A DNA stretch of 64,000 nucleotides. It comes from Dyadobacter endophyticus. GTDB taxonomy: Bacteria > Bacteroidota > Bacteroidia > Cytophagales > Spirosomataceae. Each line of letters begins with the position of its first letter. Within the stretch, counting starts at the first letter, position 1. A model generated the notes under the pieces. It did no database searches and was not told where the DNA came from. It was given only the letters and a program-made list of their open reading frames with translations. The stretch is taken from contig NZ_BMIA01000001.1 in NCBI RefSeq assembly GCF_014641595.1, positions 124,001 to 188,000 on the forward strand, in the 5' to 3' direction. The position numbers were made by a program, and so were the translations under genes. Positions 1 through 9,296 of this stretch are shown here, in pieces.

Positions 1-1
1 G

Positions 2-1258
2 TACGCGCAGAAGGTAAACAAGACCTTTTTTTGCTATGGCGGCACGGACGAAAACGGAAAGACGCTACTCCACATGGTATCCTTTTTCGATCACAAAACC
101 GGGAAAGTTCCACGGCCCACCATCGTTCTTGATAAGCAGACGGACAATGCGCACGACAATCCGGTGATCAATATCGACGAGCAGGGGTATATCTGGATTT
201 TCTCTACCGCCCACGGCACCAGTACGCCCTCGTTTATCCACAAAAGTACTAAGCCGTACGATATCGATACTTTTGAGCAGATCTTTGCGACCAAAGAACT
301 AGCCGGCGGCAACGTGCCACTGAATAATTTCTCTTACCTGCAAAGCTGGTATGCTAGGGGAAACGGGTTTCTGAATCTGTTTACCCACTACGACAGAAAT
401 GTGATTCCGGATCAACCCCAAAAACCGAGGCGAACTATCTCCTACATGACAAGTCGAGACGGTATACATTATTCGGAATGGAAAGATATTGCCATGATCG
501 GAGAAGGACACTACCAGACTAGCGGGAAGTTCGGGGACCGGAAAATCGGTACTGCATTTAACTATCATCCAGTCAAAGAGCGAGAAAACGGGTTGAACTA
601 CCGGACGAACCTGTATTATCTGGCGACCGACGATTTCGGAGAAACTTGGCAAGACGCGGCGGGTGCGAAACTCACGGTGCCTCTTACCCAAATTATGAAC
701 CCTTCGCTGGTATACGACTATGAATCCGAAGGCCTGAATGTGTACATTAATGACCTCACATTTGACAATAATGGTAACCCGGTCATACTTTTTCTTACAA
801 GCAAAGGGTTCGAACCCGGGCCTGCTGGTGGCCCAAGGCAATGGCGCACTGCCCGTTTTGATGGCACGTCTTGGATAATCCTACCCGTAACCGCATCCGA
901 TCATAATTATGACATGGGTTCGCTTTATATTGATGAAAAGGGGAAATGGCTGATCGTCGGGCCAACAGCGGCCGGCCGTGAGCCTTATGGAACTGGTGGG
1001 GAAATGATACTTTGGACGAGTACTGATCAAGGCCGGTCCTGGACATCGAAACAACTGACGACCGCAAGTCGCCGAAACCATTCCTATGCCCGCAGGCCTG
1101 TGTCTGCCCATGATGATTTTTTTGCTTTCTGGGCGGATGGAAGCAGCCTATCAAAGTCAGTCTCGCATCTTTATTTCTGTAATAAAAAAGGAGATGTGTT
1201 CAGGTTGCCGTTAAAAATGAGCAAACGAAATCAAAATCCTGAACCAGTATATAGGTAA
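2..1258 (+). CDS. BNR-repeat protein (BNR_4-like), 5' end outside window
   Basis: The reading frame is open from the first bases of the window through an internal Met at 74, so the gene begins upstream and only about 418 residues are seen. The visible protein has beta-propeller features of the BNR_4 family: an early segment resembling 'CYGGTDENG...MVSFFDH', then 'DNAHDNPVINIDEQGYIW', and an Asp-box-like 'STDQGRSWTSKQL' near the C-terminus. Family members are usually exported proteins found beside polysaccharide lyases and glycoside hydrolases in Bacteroidota; their catalytic roles are mostly unproven. A signal peptide cannot be checked because the N-terminus is missing. The gene ends about 110 bp before a convergent ABC-transporter gene. 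Membership of the family is fairly secure; substrate is unknown. Confidence 0.82.
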   Translation, partial: YAQKVNKTFFCYGGTDENGKTLLHMVSFFDHKTGKVPRPTIVLDKQTDNAHDNPVINIDEQGYIWIFSTAHGTSTPSFIHKSTKPYDIDTFEQIFATKELAGGNVPLNNFSYLQSWYARGNGFLNLFTHYDRNVIPDQPQKPRRTISYMTSRDGIHYSEWKDIAMIGEGHYQTSGKFGDRKIGTAFNYHPVKERENGLNYRTNLYYLATDDFGETWQDAAGAKLTVPLTQIMNPSLVYDYESEGLNVYINDLTFDNNGNPVILFLTSKGFEPGPAGGPRQWRTARFDGTSWIILPVTASDHNYDMGSLYIDEKGKWLIVGPTAAGREPYGTGGEMILWTSTDQGRSWTSKQLTTASRRNHSYARRPVSAHDDFFAFWADGSSLSKSVSHLYFCNKKGDVFRLPLKMSKRNQNPEPVYR

Positions 1259-1368
1259 GTACGTGTTAAAGTATTATTTGCTTATCCGGCCCAAGCTCGG
1301 CTCAAAACGTTCAAATCCCGAAGCTCGAAAGAAACACCGTGTAAGGGCTCAAAACATATCCTGTCCGC

Positions 1369-2043
1369 TCAGCCTTCCACGATTTGCCCGTCGGCCATGT
1401 AAATTCTGCGATCGGCCCGGCGGGCGAAATCTTCGTCGTGCGTGACGACCAGGACGGTTTGCTGTCTTTCTTTGGCCAGCTCTTTGAACAGGCCAAAAAC
1501 AGTTGCACTGTTGGCGCTGTCCAGGTTCCCGGTAGGCTCGTCGCCCATCACAATCGAAGGATCGTTGATCAGCGCCCTGGCGATGGCTACACGCTGCTGC
1601 TGGCCGCCGGAAAGCAATGCTGCCCGCTTGGCGGCCTGGCTGTCCACGTCCAGCAGTTTTAATAAATCCAAAGCCCGCTGTTCGATCTGCTCCTTGGGGT
1701 ACAAACCCAGCTTGCGGGCCGGCAGCATGACATTTTCCAGGGAGGTAAATTCGGGAAGCAAGTAATGAAATTGAAACACAAAGCCGATATGCTGGTTACG
1801 GAATGCGGCGAGCCACCTGTTTGTCTTGCCTTTCATCTGTTCTCCGTTGATCATGATACTGCCTTCAAAGTCGGTATCCATCGTGGAGAGCAGGTATAGT
1901 AAAGTCGATTTACCACTACCTGACTTACCCGTAATAGCAACGAATTCCCCTGCCTTCACCTGGAAGCCGACATCTTTGAGTACCTGGTTGCGGACAGGTT
2001 CTATAAAATACTTATTCAGGTTTGCAACTTCGAGTACGTTCAT
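1369..2043 (-). CDS. ABC transporter ATP-binding protein (LolD/MacB type)
   Basis: A 224-residue nucleotide-binding subunit of the MacB/LolD class. Visible motifs are Walker A GKSGSGKS (residues 39-46), the Q-loop in 'VFQFHYLL' (about 88-95), signature LSGGQQQR (143-150), Walker B 'IVMGDEPTGNLD' (163 onward) and the H-loop His near 201. It is the last gene of a minus-strand operon: a FtsX-like permease ends 4 bp upstream, preceded by a membrane-fusion lipoprotein, a TolC-like protein and a regulator. Together they form a tripartite ABC efflux system that would move substrate from the periplasm or inner membrane out through TolC. The substrate cannot be inferred. Confidence 0.93.
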   Translation of the reverse strand: MNVLEVANLNKYFIEPVRNQVLKDVGFQVKAGEFVAITGKSGSGKSTLLYLLSTMDTDFEGSIMINGEQMKGKTNRWLAAFRNQHIGFVFQFHYLLPEFTSLENVMLPARKLGLYPKEQIEQRALDLLKLLDVDSQAAKRAALLSGGQQQRVAIARALINDPSIVMGDEPTGNLDSANSATVFGLFKELAKERQQTVLVVTHDEDFARRADRRIYMADGQIVEG

Positions 2044-2047
2044 AGAG

Positions 2048-3313
2048 CTATCCTCTTAAAATGGAAATAGGGTCCATCTTCGCGGCTTTTCTGGATGGCA
2101 AATATCCCGACAAGGCCGTCGTCAGTATACCGAATGTGAAGCCGGTGATATAGTAAACAGGTTTAAAACTGACGGGCAAATGATCGAGCGTGATCATTAC
2201 GTCGCTGTTGAACGGGACTTTGGATACCGCATAGGAGATCAAAAAACCAAACACCAGGCCCATCACCGCGCCGGCAGCCCCGATCACCAGCGCCTGCGTT
2301 AAAAAGATGCCCCTGACATCCGAATCGGAAAAGCCGGTCGCTTTCAGGATGGCGATTTCCTTCATTTTTTCATAGATCATCATCGTCAGGATGTTGAATA
2401 TACCGAAGCCTGCCACCAGCAAAATAGTACCCGCCACCCCGTAAACAATCATCCTTCTGAGCACATCCCCTTCCAAAAGAGAGGCGTTGTCCTTTTTCCA
2501 ATCCGAGCCTTGATAATGGTACCTTGCCTGCCACTGCCCGGACATTTCCGGGGCCAATTCCTTGTCGAAAAGCTTCACTTTAATTTCCGTCAGATACGAC
2601 GCGGGCACACCCAGCAGCTTTTGGACTGTCTTGATGCTGGCATAGCATTGCTGCTTGTCAATGTCGGTGAGGCCCGTTTTGAAAATCCCGGCTACTATCA
2701 CCGGGAAATTTCCACCTTTTTCGGTGGTGATAAGGGTCTGATCGCCCGTTGTCACGTTCAGTCGTTTGGCCAGCCCTACGCCCATCAGGATGCTATTGGT
2801 TTTAACGTTGACTTCTTCATAGCTGCCTTCGATGACTTTACTGGACAGATTAAACAGCTGATCTTCCCTTTTCAGGTCAACACCGTTGATTTTGCCATTT
2901 AGTGAAGAAGAGCCAAGCCTGAAAAACACTTGCGTAGTGATCGCGCCCGAGGCGGCCTGAACGCGCGGATCGGCCCGCAGCTCCCCTAGCACCTGGTTAG
3001 CATCTTTTAAATTAAGCAGGATGTCTTTGGGTTTCTGATGGTGTACCTGGTTGATAACGCCCGGAAAACGCCTGTCCAGTAACGACTGGTCTGCTATCTG
3101 CACTTCATTGTACATCCGGAGATGGGGCGACTGCTGGAAAACCACATCCTGGGTATACTCGTTGGTACCCTGGATAAAGCTCACCATAAAAATGAACACG
3201 GTGATACCGAATGCAACGCCTGCGGTCGCAACCAGCGTCTGCCGCAGTTTGGCCTTCATATAAGTGGCGGCAATAGATGCCGACAAAGCGATATTGGTAA
3301 GCCGCTGCTTCAT
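2048..3313 (-). CDS. ABC transporter permease, FtsX/MacB type
   Basis: A 421-residue permease with the MacB/LolC plan. It has an N-terminal membrane helix (about residues 24-46), a large periplasmic MacB_PCD-like domain, and three C-terminal helices (about 290-312, 335-360 and 385-405) with the FtsX motif region 'MMIYEKMKEIAILKATGFS' on the cytoplasmic loop. Such permeases work as dimers that drive substrates from the periplasmic side through an adaptor and TolC by mechanotransmission, not by classical transport through the membrane. The gene sits 4 bp from the ATPase gene and 5 bp from the adaptor gene, so co-translation is likely. Confidence 0.92.
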   Translation of the reverse strand: MKQRLTNIALSASIAATYMKAKLRQTLVATAGVAFGITVFIFMVSFIQGTNEYTQDVVFQQSPHLRMYNEVQIADQSLLDRRFPGVINQVHHQKPKDILLNLKDANQVLGELRADPRVQAASGAITTQVFFRLGSSSLNGKINGVDLKREDQLFNLSSKVIEGSYEEVNVKTNSILMGVGLAKRLNVTTGDQTLITTEKGGNFPVIVAGIFKTGLTDIDKQQCYASIKTVQKLLGVPASYLTEIKVKLFDKELAPEMSGQWQARYHYQGSDWKKDNASLLEGDVLRRMIVYGVAGTILLVAGFGIFNILTMMIYEKMKEIAILKATGFSDSDVRGIFLTQALVIGAAGAVMGLVFGFLISYAVSKVPFNSDVMITLDHLPVSFKPVYYITGFTFGILTTALSGYLPSRKAAKMDPISILRG

Positions 3314-3318
3314 ATCCG

Positions 3319-4416
3319 TTACGGGGCTTTTTCATAAACAAGGTCACCGGCTTTCAGCCCACTTTTAATCTCAATCCACGGACCGCTCCTTGCACCAGTA
3401 TTCAATTTCTGTTTAACCACCTTACCGCCAGCCCCTGCTGTCCATATCGAGTCGCCCGGCAGCAGAAATGTGCTGGGTATGGCCAGCGCGTTGGCCTGGC
3501 GTATGAGGATATTGGCCTCGACCGAAGATTGCGGAAAGAAAGCGGCGGTGCCAGCTACACCGGCTTCTACCTTGAAACTGCGGTTTTCCTTTTGAATTAC
3601 AGGCACAATCTTGCTTACTGTTGCCGTGAACTGTTTGCCTGCAAAGGCATCGGTTTCAAAAAAGACCTTTTGTCCCAGCTTCACCTGGGCAATATCCCTT
3701 TCATCTACCAGCAGTTCCAGTTTGAACCGACCGGCGCTGCCCGTTAGCAGGATTGGATCGCCGGCCGCCGCAGTGCTGCCTTCTGTGTGATAAATGCTGA
3801 ACACTTTGCCGTCGATACTGCTGGTAAGGACATTGGTTTCCCTAAGCTCGCGCAGCTGGGCAAGCTGTTTGCTAACAGAAAGGACATTTCCCCTTTGGTC
3901 ATCGCGTAGTGCCCGATACTGGTATTGCAAATTGTTATACTCCGTCAGGCTAGCCTGAGCTTTAATGGCGCGATGCCTGGCTTCCTGAGCCGGAACGGCC
4001 TTTTCTGCGGCAAGCTCCCGGTAATTTTGGGCTTCTGCCGAATCCTGCTCGTACTGCTTCCTGGCCAGAACTGCCTTTTGCCGCAGCTCCCGCGCCCTTG
4101 CCGAGCTGTCGGATGCATTTTGGCGCGCGAGCCTGAGCTGTTTGTCGAGTATGTCCAGCTGGGTATTTTGACTGGGTTGCCCCAGCACCGCCAATACCTG
4201 GCCTTTTTGGACCTGATTCCCCTGTGCAACCAGGATTTTCAGGATATGCTCGCTGGTGACGGCCTTGATCACCTCATATTCCGCAGGCATGATCTCGCCC
4301 GAGGCGTAAACAGCTTCATTGATGGCCTGGGTGGTCACCTTGAAACTTGCCGGTTCCTTTTTGCATGAAGACAGGGCTGCTAGGCCTGCCAGCGCCAGTA
4401 TACAAAACTTTTTCAT
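3319..4416 (-). CDS. Efflux periplasmic adaptor (HlyD/MacA family), lipoprotein
   Basis: A 365-residue membrane-fusion protein. The N-terminus is a lipoprotein signal ending in lipobox LSSC (Cys near residue 18), so it is probably anchored by lipid. A biotinyl-lipoyl half ('ILVAQGNQVQKGQVLAVLG') is followed by a long charged alpha-helical hairpin (about 90-190, rich in Ala, Arg, Glu and Gln), the second lipoyl half and a beta-barrel region. This order is typical of MacA-like adaptors that bridge the permease to TolC. It lies between the permease and TolC genes with 5-bp gaps on both sides. Confidence 0.92.
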   Translation of the reverse strand: MKKFCILALAGLAALSSCKKEPASFKVTTQAINEAVYASGEIMPAEYEVIKAVTSEHILKILVAQGNQVQKGQVLAVLGQPSQNTQLDILDKQLRLARQNASDSSARARELRQKAVLARKQYEQDSAEAQNYRELAAEKAVPAQEARHRAIKAQASLTEYNNLQYQYRALRDDQRGNVLSVSKQLAQLRELRETNVLTSSIDGKVFSIYHTEGSTAAAGDPILLTGSAGRFKLELLVDERDIAQVKLGQKVFFETDAFAGKQFTATVSKIVPVIQKENRSFKVEAGVAGTAAFFPQSSVEANILIRQANALAIPSTFLLPGDSIWTAGAGGKVVKQKLNTGARSGPWIEIKSGLKAGDLVYEKAP

Positions 4417-4421
4417 ACACT

Positions 4422-5753
4422 TTAATTGCCTTGTAAGTATTCAAATTCAACGATTTGGATCAGGCATTGCATCCGGGCTGCCAGGCGCTTGCGTCTAACG
4501 ACAGTCATTTCATCCTGTAACTGCTTCATTTGTATCATATCCATAATGCCCTTTTGTAATTTTTTTGTCGAGAGCCCGATATTGTCCCGGGCGAGCGCTT
4601 CCTTTTTTTGCAGGCTTGCGAGCTCCTGCCGGGCACGGTCATAGCCGATTTTTGCGGCCAGGAACGCCTTGTTGCCGCTGCTGATACCGGCCTGTCGTTC
4701 GGCCTCGGCCAGTAGCACACTTTCCTTGTCCTTTTTGAGCTGGTAGTGCATTTGCGCCATATCAAAGATGGGCATTGAAAGCCGGAGCCCTACATACCCT
4801 GAAGAAAACCATTTCGAGCGGGTGATAAAGCTGGCCTCACTGCCAAAGCCGAGCCGGCTATAACCGCTGACGGCAGATAGTTTTGGATATAATGCGGCCG
4901 TGGATTCTCTGACAGCAGCCCTGGCGATGTCAACGGTCAGGCTGTCTTGTGTAAAATCGGGTAAGCGTTGCGCATTGAAATCAGTTTGTGGAGCGGCTTC
5001 CGGAAACAAAATACCACCCGTATCGATCGGAATTGAATCGGCGAGGGGGAAGCCCATCCAGAATTTAAGGTCCAGCAGTGATTGCTGGTACGAAGCCTGG
5101 ATACCGGCCGCTTCGTCACCCAGGTCTTCGAGTAATGTGAGTGATTGGTTTACCGCGATCTGATCCGTAATACCCTTCTCAAAGTTCAATGCGATTAACC
5201 GGTGGCTTTCCTGAAAATCCCGGACCCTGCCTTCCGCCGCATGGTAATCCTGCTGGTGCAGGACGGCAGCATAGTAGGCCATGCGGACATTTTTGGCCAC
5301 CAGTTTTTGTTCTGAATGGTTCTGACTGGCCTTTAGCTGCTGTTCGAGCATCGAAGTTTTGATCTTCTTCCATCCTTCTGCATCGACCAGGCTGAGATTG
5401 GCTTGCAACCCGGCATTTCCCATCCAGGGTGTCCCCAGACGGACGGGAATAAACGTACCCTGCGGCTGACCGAGCAGTTCACCGGGAAAAACCTGGACAG
5501 GTATCTGCCAGTAATGATCCAATGAGGCCGAACCGGTTACTGCCGGCAGCAGCATGGCTTTCGACTGGCTGGCAGCCGTAGTGGCGACGGCCAATCGCTG
5601 TCGACCCGCCGATAGTTCCCGGTTATGAGCGGCTGCATATTCCAGACATTTATCCAAAGTCCAGACGGATTGTGCTGTACAAAACCGGGTTGCCATCATT
5701 GAAAGAGACAACCCAAGTCCCATTGCTAGCATCTTGTTCTTTAAGTTCATCAT
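4422..5753 (-). CDS. TolC-family outer-membrane efflux protein
   Basis: A 443-residue TolC-like channel. An N-terminal signal peptide ends near 'FCTAQSVWTLD', followed by the usual opening 'LDKCLEYAAAHNRELSAGRQR' and two long alpha-helical repeats with coiled-coil character, ending in 'KKLQKGIMDMIQMKQLQDEM'. Two Met codons open the frame; either could be the start. It is the first structural gene after the regulator and would form the exit duct for the downstream ABC pump. Confidence 0.9.
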   Translation of the reverse strand: MMNLKNKMLAMGLGLSLSMMATRFCTAQSVWTLDKCLEYAAAHNRELSAGRQRLAVATTAASQSKAMLLPAVTGSASLDHYWQIPVQVFPGELLGQPQGTFIPVRLGTPWMGNAGLQANLSLVDAEGWKKIKTSMLEQQLKASQNHSEQKLVAKNVRMAYYAAVLHQQDYHAAEGRVRDFQESHRLIALNFEKGITDQIAVNQSLTLLEDLGDEAAGIQASYQQSLLDLKFWMGFPLADSIPIDTGGILFPEAAPQTDFNAQRLPDFTQDSLTVDIARAAVRESTAALYPKLSAVSGYSRLGFGSEASFITRSKWFSSGYVGLRLSMPIFDMAQMHYQLKKDKESVLLAEAERQAGISSGNKAFLAAKIGYDRARQELASLQKKEALARDNIGLSTKKLQKGIMDMIQMKQLQDEMTVVRRKRLAARMQCLIQIVEFEYLQGN

Positions 5754-5777
5754 AAAAAGAACTAAAAAGTTAAAATT

Positions 5778-6233
5778 TTAACCGTCAAGCTCAATCGTCC
5801 GCTTCCAGCGTTCGAGAATAATGGGAAATTCGACCAGCAGCATCTTATAAAGAATAGCAACTTCACCCAATTCCTTATCGAACTGGTCCTGAATACCGCG
5901 CGCCCTGCGGACATCGTCCAGGATGCTAAAGAACTGCTGATAACGGGAGGTCATCTCTTTCTCATTGAAAAGGCTACGCATGTTCACAAAGAAAAAACGC
6001 CTGCGCTTTCCGCCGACAGTCCGGAAGCTGGCCATCCCTGACGCCGTCAGCATTTTAAGTGCGTTCGAGACGGCACTTTTACTCACATTGAAATACGCGA
6101 CTAAATCCTCGAAAACCGCGCCCTCCTTGCCTGTTAGCAGTAGATAGGTGAAAACCCTTGCAGCTACCGGTGTTAGGCCCATATGCTCCAGGTGGCTGCT
6201 ATGCTGTTCGATTCGTTCTCTATGCTGCTCCAA
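5778..6233 (-). CDS. GbsR/MarR-like winged-helix regulator
   Basis: A 151-residue protein with a winged helix-turn-helix ('GAVFEDLVAYFNVSKSAVSNALKMLTASGMASFRTVGGKRRRFFFV', about residues 37-83) and a helical C-terminal dimerisation region, as in GbsR-type MarR relatives. It begins the minus-strand efflux operon and ends about 25 bp before the TolC gene, so it probably represses its own operon in response to the exported compound. The ligand is unknown. Confidence 0.85.
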   Translation of the reverse strand: MEQHRERIEQHSSHLEHMGLTPVAARVFTYLLLTGKEGAVFEDLVAYFNVSKSAVSNALKMLTASGMASFRTVGGKRRRFFFVNMRSLFNEKEMTSRYQQFFSILDDVRRARGIQDQFDKELGEVAILYKMLLVEFPIILERWKRTIELDG

Positions 6234-6326
6234 AATCCCTGTTATCTAACTAACAGTAAAAGTAATGTCATTTGGTTCTCAAAAACAAGAACCAGATGGT
6301 AATTATTTGTTAGTTTGATTATGCAA

Positions 6327-7652
6327 CTACCGGAGCGACCTGAGATACAGTATGCCGGCACAGCCCGAAATGATGGAAGCGAGCAAAATACCGTAGCGGG
6401 CGCTGTCAACGTGAACGGGATCGGTGAAAGCAAGGCCGGTGATGAAAAGCGACATCGTAAAGCCAACCCCGGCCAGAAGGGCCACCCCAAATATATGCTT
6501 CCAGGTCGTCTGGGCGGGAAGCCGGGAGATACGTAGCCTCACCATCAGCCAAGTGAACGAAAACACGCCGATCAGCTTCCCCACAACAAGGCCGGAGATT
6601 ACGCCGATGCTGACAGGGTTAACCAGTGAAGCAAAGAAGTTGCTTCCGATGTGCATACCGGAATTAGCCAGGGCAAAGACCGGCATGATCAGGAAGGCCA
6701 CCCAGGGATGCAGCCCGTGCTCTATTTTTTGAAGCGGGGTCTCTGCATCCTGGCTAATTGTCTTGATCCGCTCGATGATATGATGCTGCTGGGCGGTCAT
6801 AAGCGGCCCATGCAGCGGGATAGCCCGCTCGAACTGGTCGGTATAGTCCTTGATCTGATCAATGTATTCCGATTCGCGGATCTTGGTGCGAGCAGGTATT
6901 GAGAAAGCAACCAGGACACCCGCAATGGTTGCATGTACGCCCGAGAACAGGAAGCAAGCCCAAACAATGACACCCAGGATCACATAAATCAGCGTACTTC
7001 TCACACCCAGGAAATTAGCAGCGACCAAGGCGGTCAAAAAGATGGCAGCGAGTGCCAGATAAGCAAAGGATATTTGAGCAGTGTAGAAAAAAGCGATGAC
7101 CAGGACTGCACCAAGGTCATCGGCTACGGCCAGCGCCGATAAAAATACCTTAACCGGAGCTGGGATGTGCTTACCTGCCAACGATAAAAGCCCGAGCGCA
7201 AAAGCAATATCGGTGGCCATCGGGATACCCCAACCTGAAATCGACGGCTGGTTAACATTGATGATACTATAAATCAACGCCGGGACCAGCATCCCGCCCA
7301 GGGCAGCCCCCATAGGAAGGCTTGCTTTTTTGACCGAAGACAGTTCACCTGCCATGAATTCGCGTTTGAGCTCAAGGCCGATCACAAAAAAGAACAAGGC
7401 CATCAGTCCGTCGTTGATCCAGACATGTAAGGGATGCTTGAAGGAGCCGTCTCCTAAACCAATGGAAAGCTCAGTTTCCCACAGGTAATGGTAGGACTCT
7501 GAAAAAGACGAGTTGACCCAAACAAGGGCTGCTATGACTGATACAAAAAGGATAATGCCGCCTGTAAATTCCTGGTGAATGAAGCGGTGAACAGGTTTTA
7601 ATAAACGATCGATCGGAGATTTGGGCATCGGTAGCTGGTAAACTTTGGCCAA
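6327..7652 (-). CDS. nhaA: Na+/H+ antiporter NhaA
   Basis: A 441-residue antiporter of the NhaA family. It has about a dozen hydrophobic segments and the paired aspartates of the ion site in 'ALAVADDLGAVLVIAFFY' (about residue 170), plus the conserved 'FALANSG' and 'GKLIGVFSFTW' regions. Members exchange Na+ or Li+ for protons at the inner membrane in alkaline or saline conditions. The final residues lie close to the efflux operon's regulator; the two start 94 bp apart on the same strand with a short AT-rich gap. No regulatory site was recognised. Confidence 0.95.
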   Translation of the reverse strand: MAKVYQLPMPKSPIDRLLKPVHRFIHQEFTGGIILFVSVIAALVWVNSSFSESYHYLWETELSIGLGDGSFKHPLHVWINDGLMALFFFVIGLELKREFMAGELSSVKKASLPMGAALGGMLVPALIYSIINVNQPSISGWGIPMATDIAFALGLLSLAGKHIPAPVKVFLSALAVADDLGAVLVIAFFYTAQISFAYLALAAIFLTALVAANFLGVRSTLIYVILGVIVWACFLFSGVHATIAGVLVAFSIPARTKIRESEYIDQIKDYTDQFERAIPLHGPLMTAQQHHIIERIKTISQDAETPLQKIEHGLHPWVAFLIMPVFALANSGMHIGSNFFASLVNPVSIGVISGLVVGKLIGVFSFTWLMVRLRISRLPAQTTWKHIFGVALLAGVGFTMSLFITGLAFTDPVHVDSARYGILLASIISGCAGILYLRSLR

Positions 7653-8201
7653 ATATAGACTAAAAAAGGAGCTTTCGCCTGCGTCTCTTCTGTTCTGGCC
7701 AGTTAAGAAATAGTCCGATTATCTCCCTGTTTTTGGGATCGGGGGGCTAAGGCGATCATTTCACCTGCGGACTTACAAAGCCTGGAAGCCACAGCGCTAA
7801 AAAGAAGAAAACAACGCTAAATACCATGGCCAGCACGTAAATCCATCGCAGCTCCCTGAGCTTTGCTTGTCCTAATTTCTGTTAACGGGTACCTGTTGCG
7901 CTATGGAAAAAGGTAGGCCGAAATTTTGTAACCTAGATAGAACATCAAGCTACCTGCAAGCAGCCTCAGGACAGAGTTATTCCTGATCAGTACATAAGGC
8001 ACGCTGCCAATAAAGCAATAAAAAATGTAAATCCAGATCGGGATCGGTAAAAAATAGAGGATCAGCCCCATAACAAACATCGGACCGTGAGCTCCTTCGG
8101 CGTACCGTTCATCCCTGCTGTTTTTGGTTTCGTTATAGCAATAGTCTCTAAAGCTTGAAAAGAAATCCCTGAGCGTAATTCATTATGGTTATATAGAAAA
8201 C
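7653..8201. other. Intergenic stretch with two possible decayed small membrane ORFs (minus strand)
   Basis: No intact gene with a normal start is visible. On the minus strand, 8179-7901 is an open frame of about 92 codons without an early ATG. It contains 'YAEGAHGPMFVMGLILYFL' and ends 'KISAYLFP', and reads like a two-helix membrane protein. A second open stretch, 7881-7756 (41 codons), begins right after a stop and encodes a basic segment followed by the hydrophobic run 'YVLAMVFSVVFFFLALWLPG'. Both could be remnants of one lost gene, or genuine small proteins using rare starts. Confidence 0.35.
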
Positions 8202-8240
8202 AAAAAGCGGCCTGTCCAAGCAGATAGGCCGTTTCAATTT
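8202..8240 (-). terminator. Possible intrinsic terminator (minus strand)
   Basis: Arms CGGCCT (8208-8213) and AGGCCG (8226-8231) pair perfectly around a 12-nt loop. Read on the minus strand, the hairpin is followed by CTTTTTG. It would end a transcript coming from the 8.2-8.4 kb side. No convincing gene lies there, so it may have outlived its gene. Confidence 0.4.
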
Positions 8241-8461
8241 ACCCTCCATAAATAGTAGTGGAAATAGGACGCAAAAATGCATAAAAAGCCCGCATCCCGC
8301 AAATCAGAAGGGCTCTTCATGCCGCATAAAGGCATCTGGCCACCTGCTTTGCTGGAAGAGCCAAACCAGTACCAGGTTATAGCCACCGGCGAAATGTAAA
8401 ACAAACTTGTCTTTTCGATGAACATACGCTACATTAGAATAACAATTAACGACATTGGTGC

Positions 8462-8803
8462 ATGGTCAAACTATTTAAACTCTTGGGCTGGGCATTGGTA
8501 TTGTCAGGCATCTGTGTGGTGTTCCTGGATCGTTCCCCTAATGCGGAGCTTCCGCTGCTGGTTGGGCTTTTCACGGTTTTTATCGCAGGGAAAAAAACAG
8601 AGGACGAACGGTCGCAGCAGCTGAAATCCTCTTCTGCTTATATCGCTTTGGTTCTGAGCTATGCCACCAAGCTGATCAGCTCAAATCTTTATGAGCATCA
8701 TATACTTAGTTTCAGTCTGTCCGATATTAACTATTTTCTGATCCTGGTCTTTGGCATGGCGATCATTCTGTTTTACGCAAGGCTATATCTGTCTGCCAGA
8801 TAA
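8462..8803 (+). CDS. Small hypothetical membrane protein
   Basis: A 113-residue protein with four hydrophobic stretches ('LLGWALVLSGICVVFL', 'LPLLVGLFTVFIAG', 'AYIALVLSYATKLI', 'YFLILVFGMAIILFYARLYL'). It does not match a family I can name. It ends 22 bp before the likely start of an XRE regulator on the same strand. Pairs of a small multi-helix membrane protein and a short Cro/CI-type regulator are common in Firmicutes and Bacteroidota, and this pair follows that pattern. Confidence 0.6.
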   Translation: MVKLFKLLGWALVLSGICVVFLDRSPNAELPLLVGLFTVFIAGKKTEDERSQQLKSSSAYIALVLSYATKLISSNLYEHHILSFSLSDINYFLILVFGMAIILFYARLYLSAR

Positions 8804-8825
8804 GGTATTAAAGCATGAAGAACTT

Positions 8826-9020
8826 TTGAAAGTCCGGCGGGCTAATGAAAATATCACGCAGGCCGAACTTGCAGCCGGGGTCGGTGTTTCCCGGCAAATG
8901 ATCAATTCGATTGAAATCGGGAAATATGTCCCCTCTACGCTGCTCGCCCTTAAAATAGCCTCGGTCTTTGGTGCCAGCCTGGATGATATCTTTAAGCTGG
9001 AAGAAAGTGATTGGCAATAA
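8826..9020 (+). CDS. XRE/Cro-CI helix-turn-helix regulator (short)
   Basis: A protein of about 64 residues made almost entirely of an HTH_3 domain: 'ITQAELAAGVGVSRQMINSI' then 'EIGKYVPSTLLALKIASVFG' and 'LDDIFKLEE'. No ATG lies in frame near the domain. TTG at 8826 gives the expected length, while the nearest ATG (8815) is out of frame and stops after four codons. The open frame also extends back to an ATG at 8751 inside the upstream membrane-protein gene, so translation may be coupled. It probably controls the preceding gene. Confidence 0.75.
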   Translation: MKVRRANENITQAELAAGVGVSRQMINSIEIGKYVPSTLLALKIASVFGASLDDIFKLEESDWQ

Positions 9021-9296
9021 AAGGCCTGTATAACTAATCTGGTTCCGTCGCATATGGGTTATGACTTTGCCATCAGGTTAAAGATCAATCCCGCAACTGG
9101 TCAATAGGAGTTCTTGCCATTTTTATCGAGTTGCTTCCAGACAAATCCAGGCCGCAAAAAACAAGCGGGCACGTTAATCCTGCGCTATCTGAATTTTGAA
9201 TATAAGTTACAATCTAATGGCGTCTTATCGGCAGGATTTTGCTTTCTTTGGTACTTGCCCAATAGTATTTCTAAAATCTTAATATATCCCAATTTA

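Noticed and set aside
1259..1368. Terminator between the convergent BNR and ABC genes
   Set aside because: No stable stem with a T-run could be found in the 110-bp gap.
8234..8425. 63-codon minus-strand frame with aromatic-rich residues
   Set aside because: No family pattern and no ribosome site. It overlaps the promoter of the plus-strand membrane gene and the terminator at 8202-8240.
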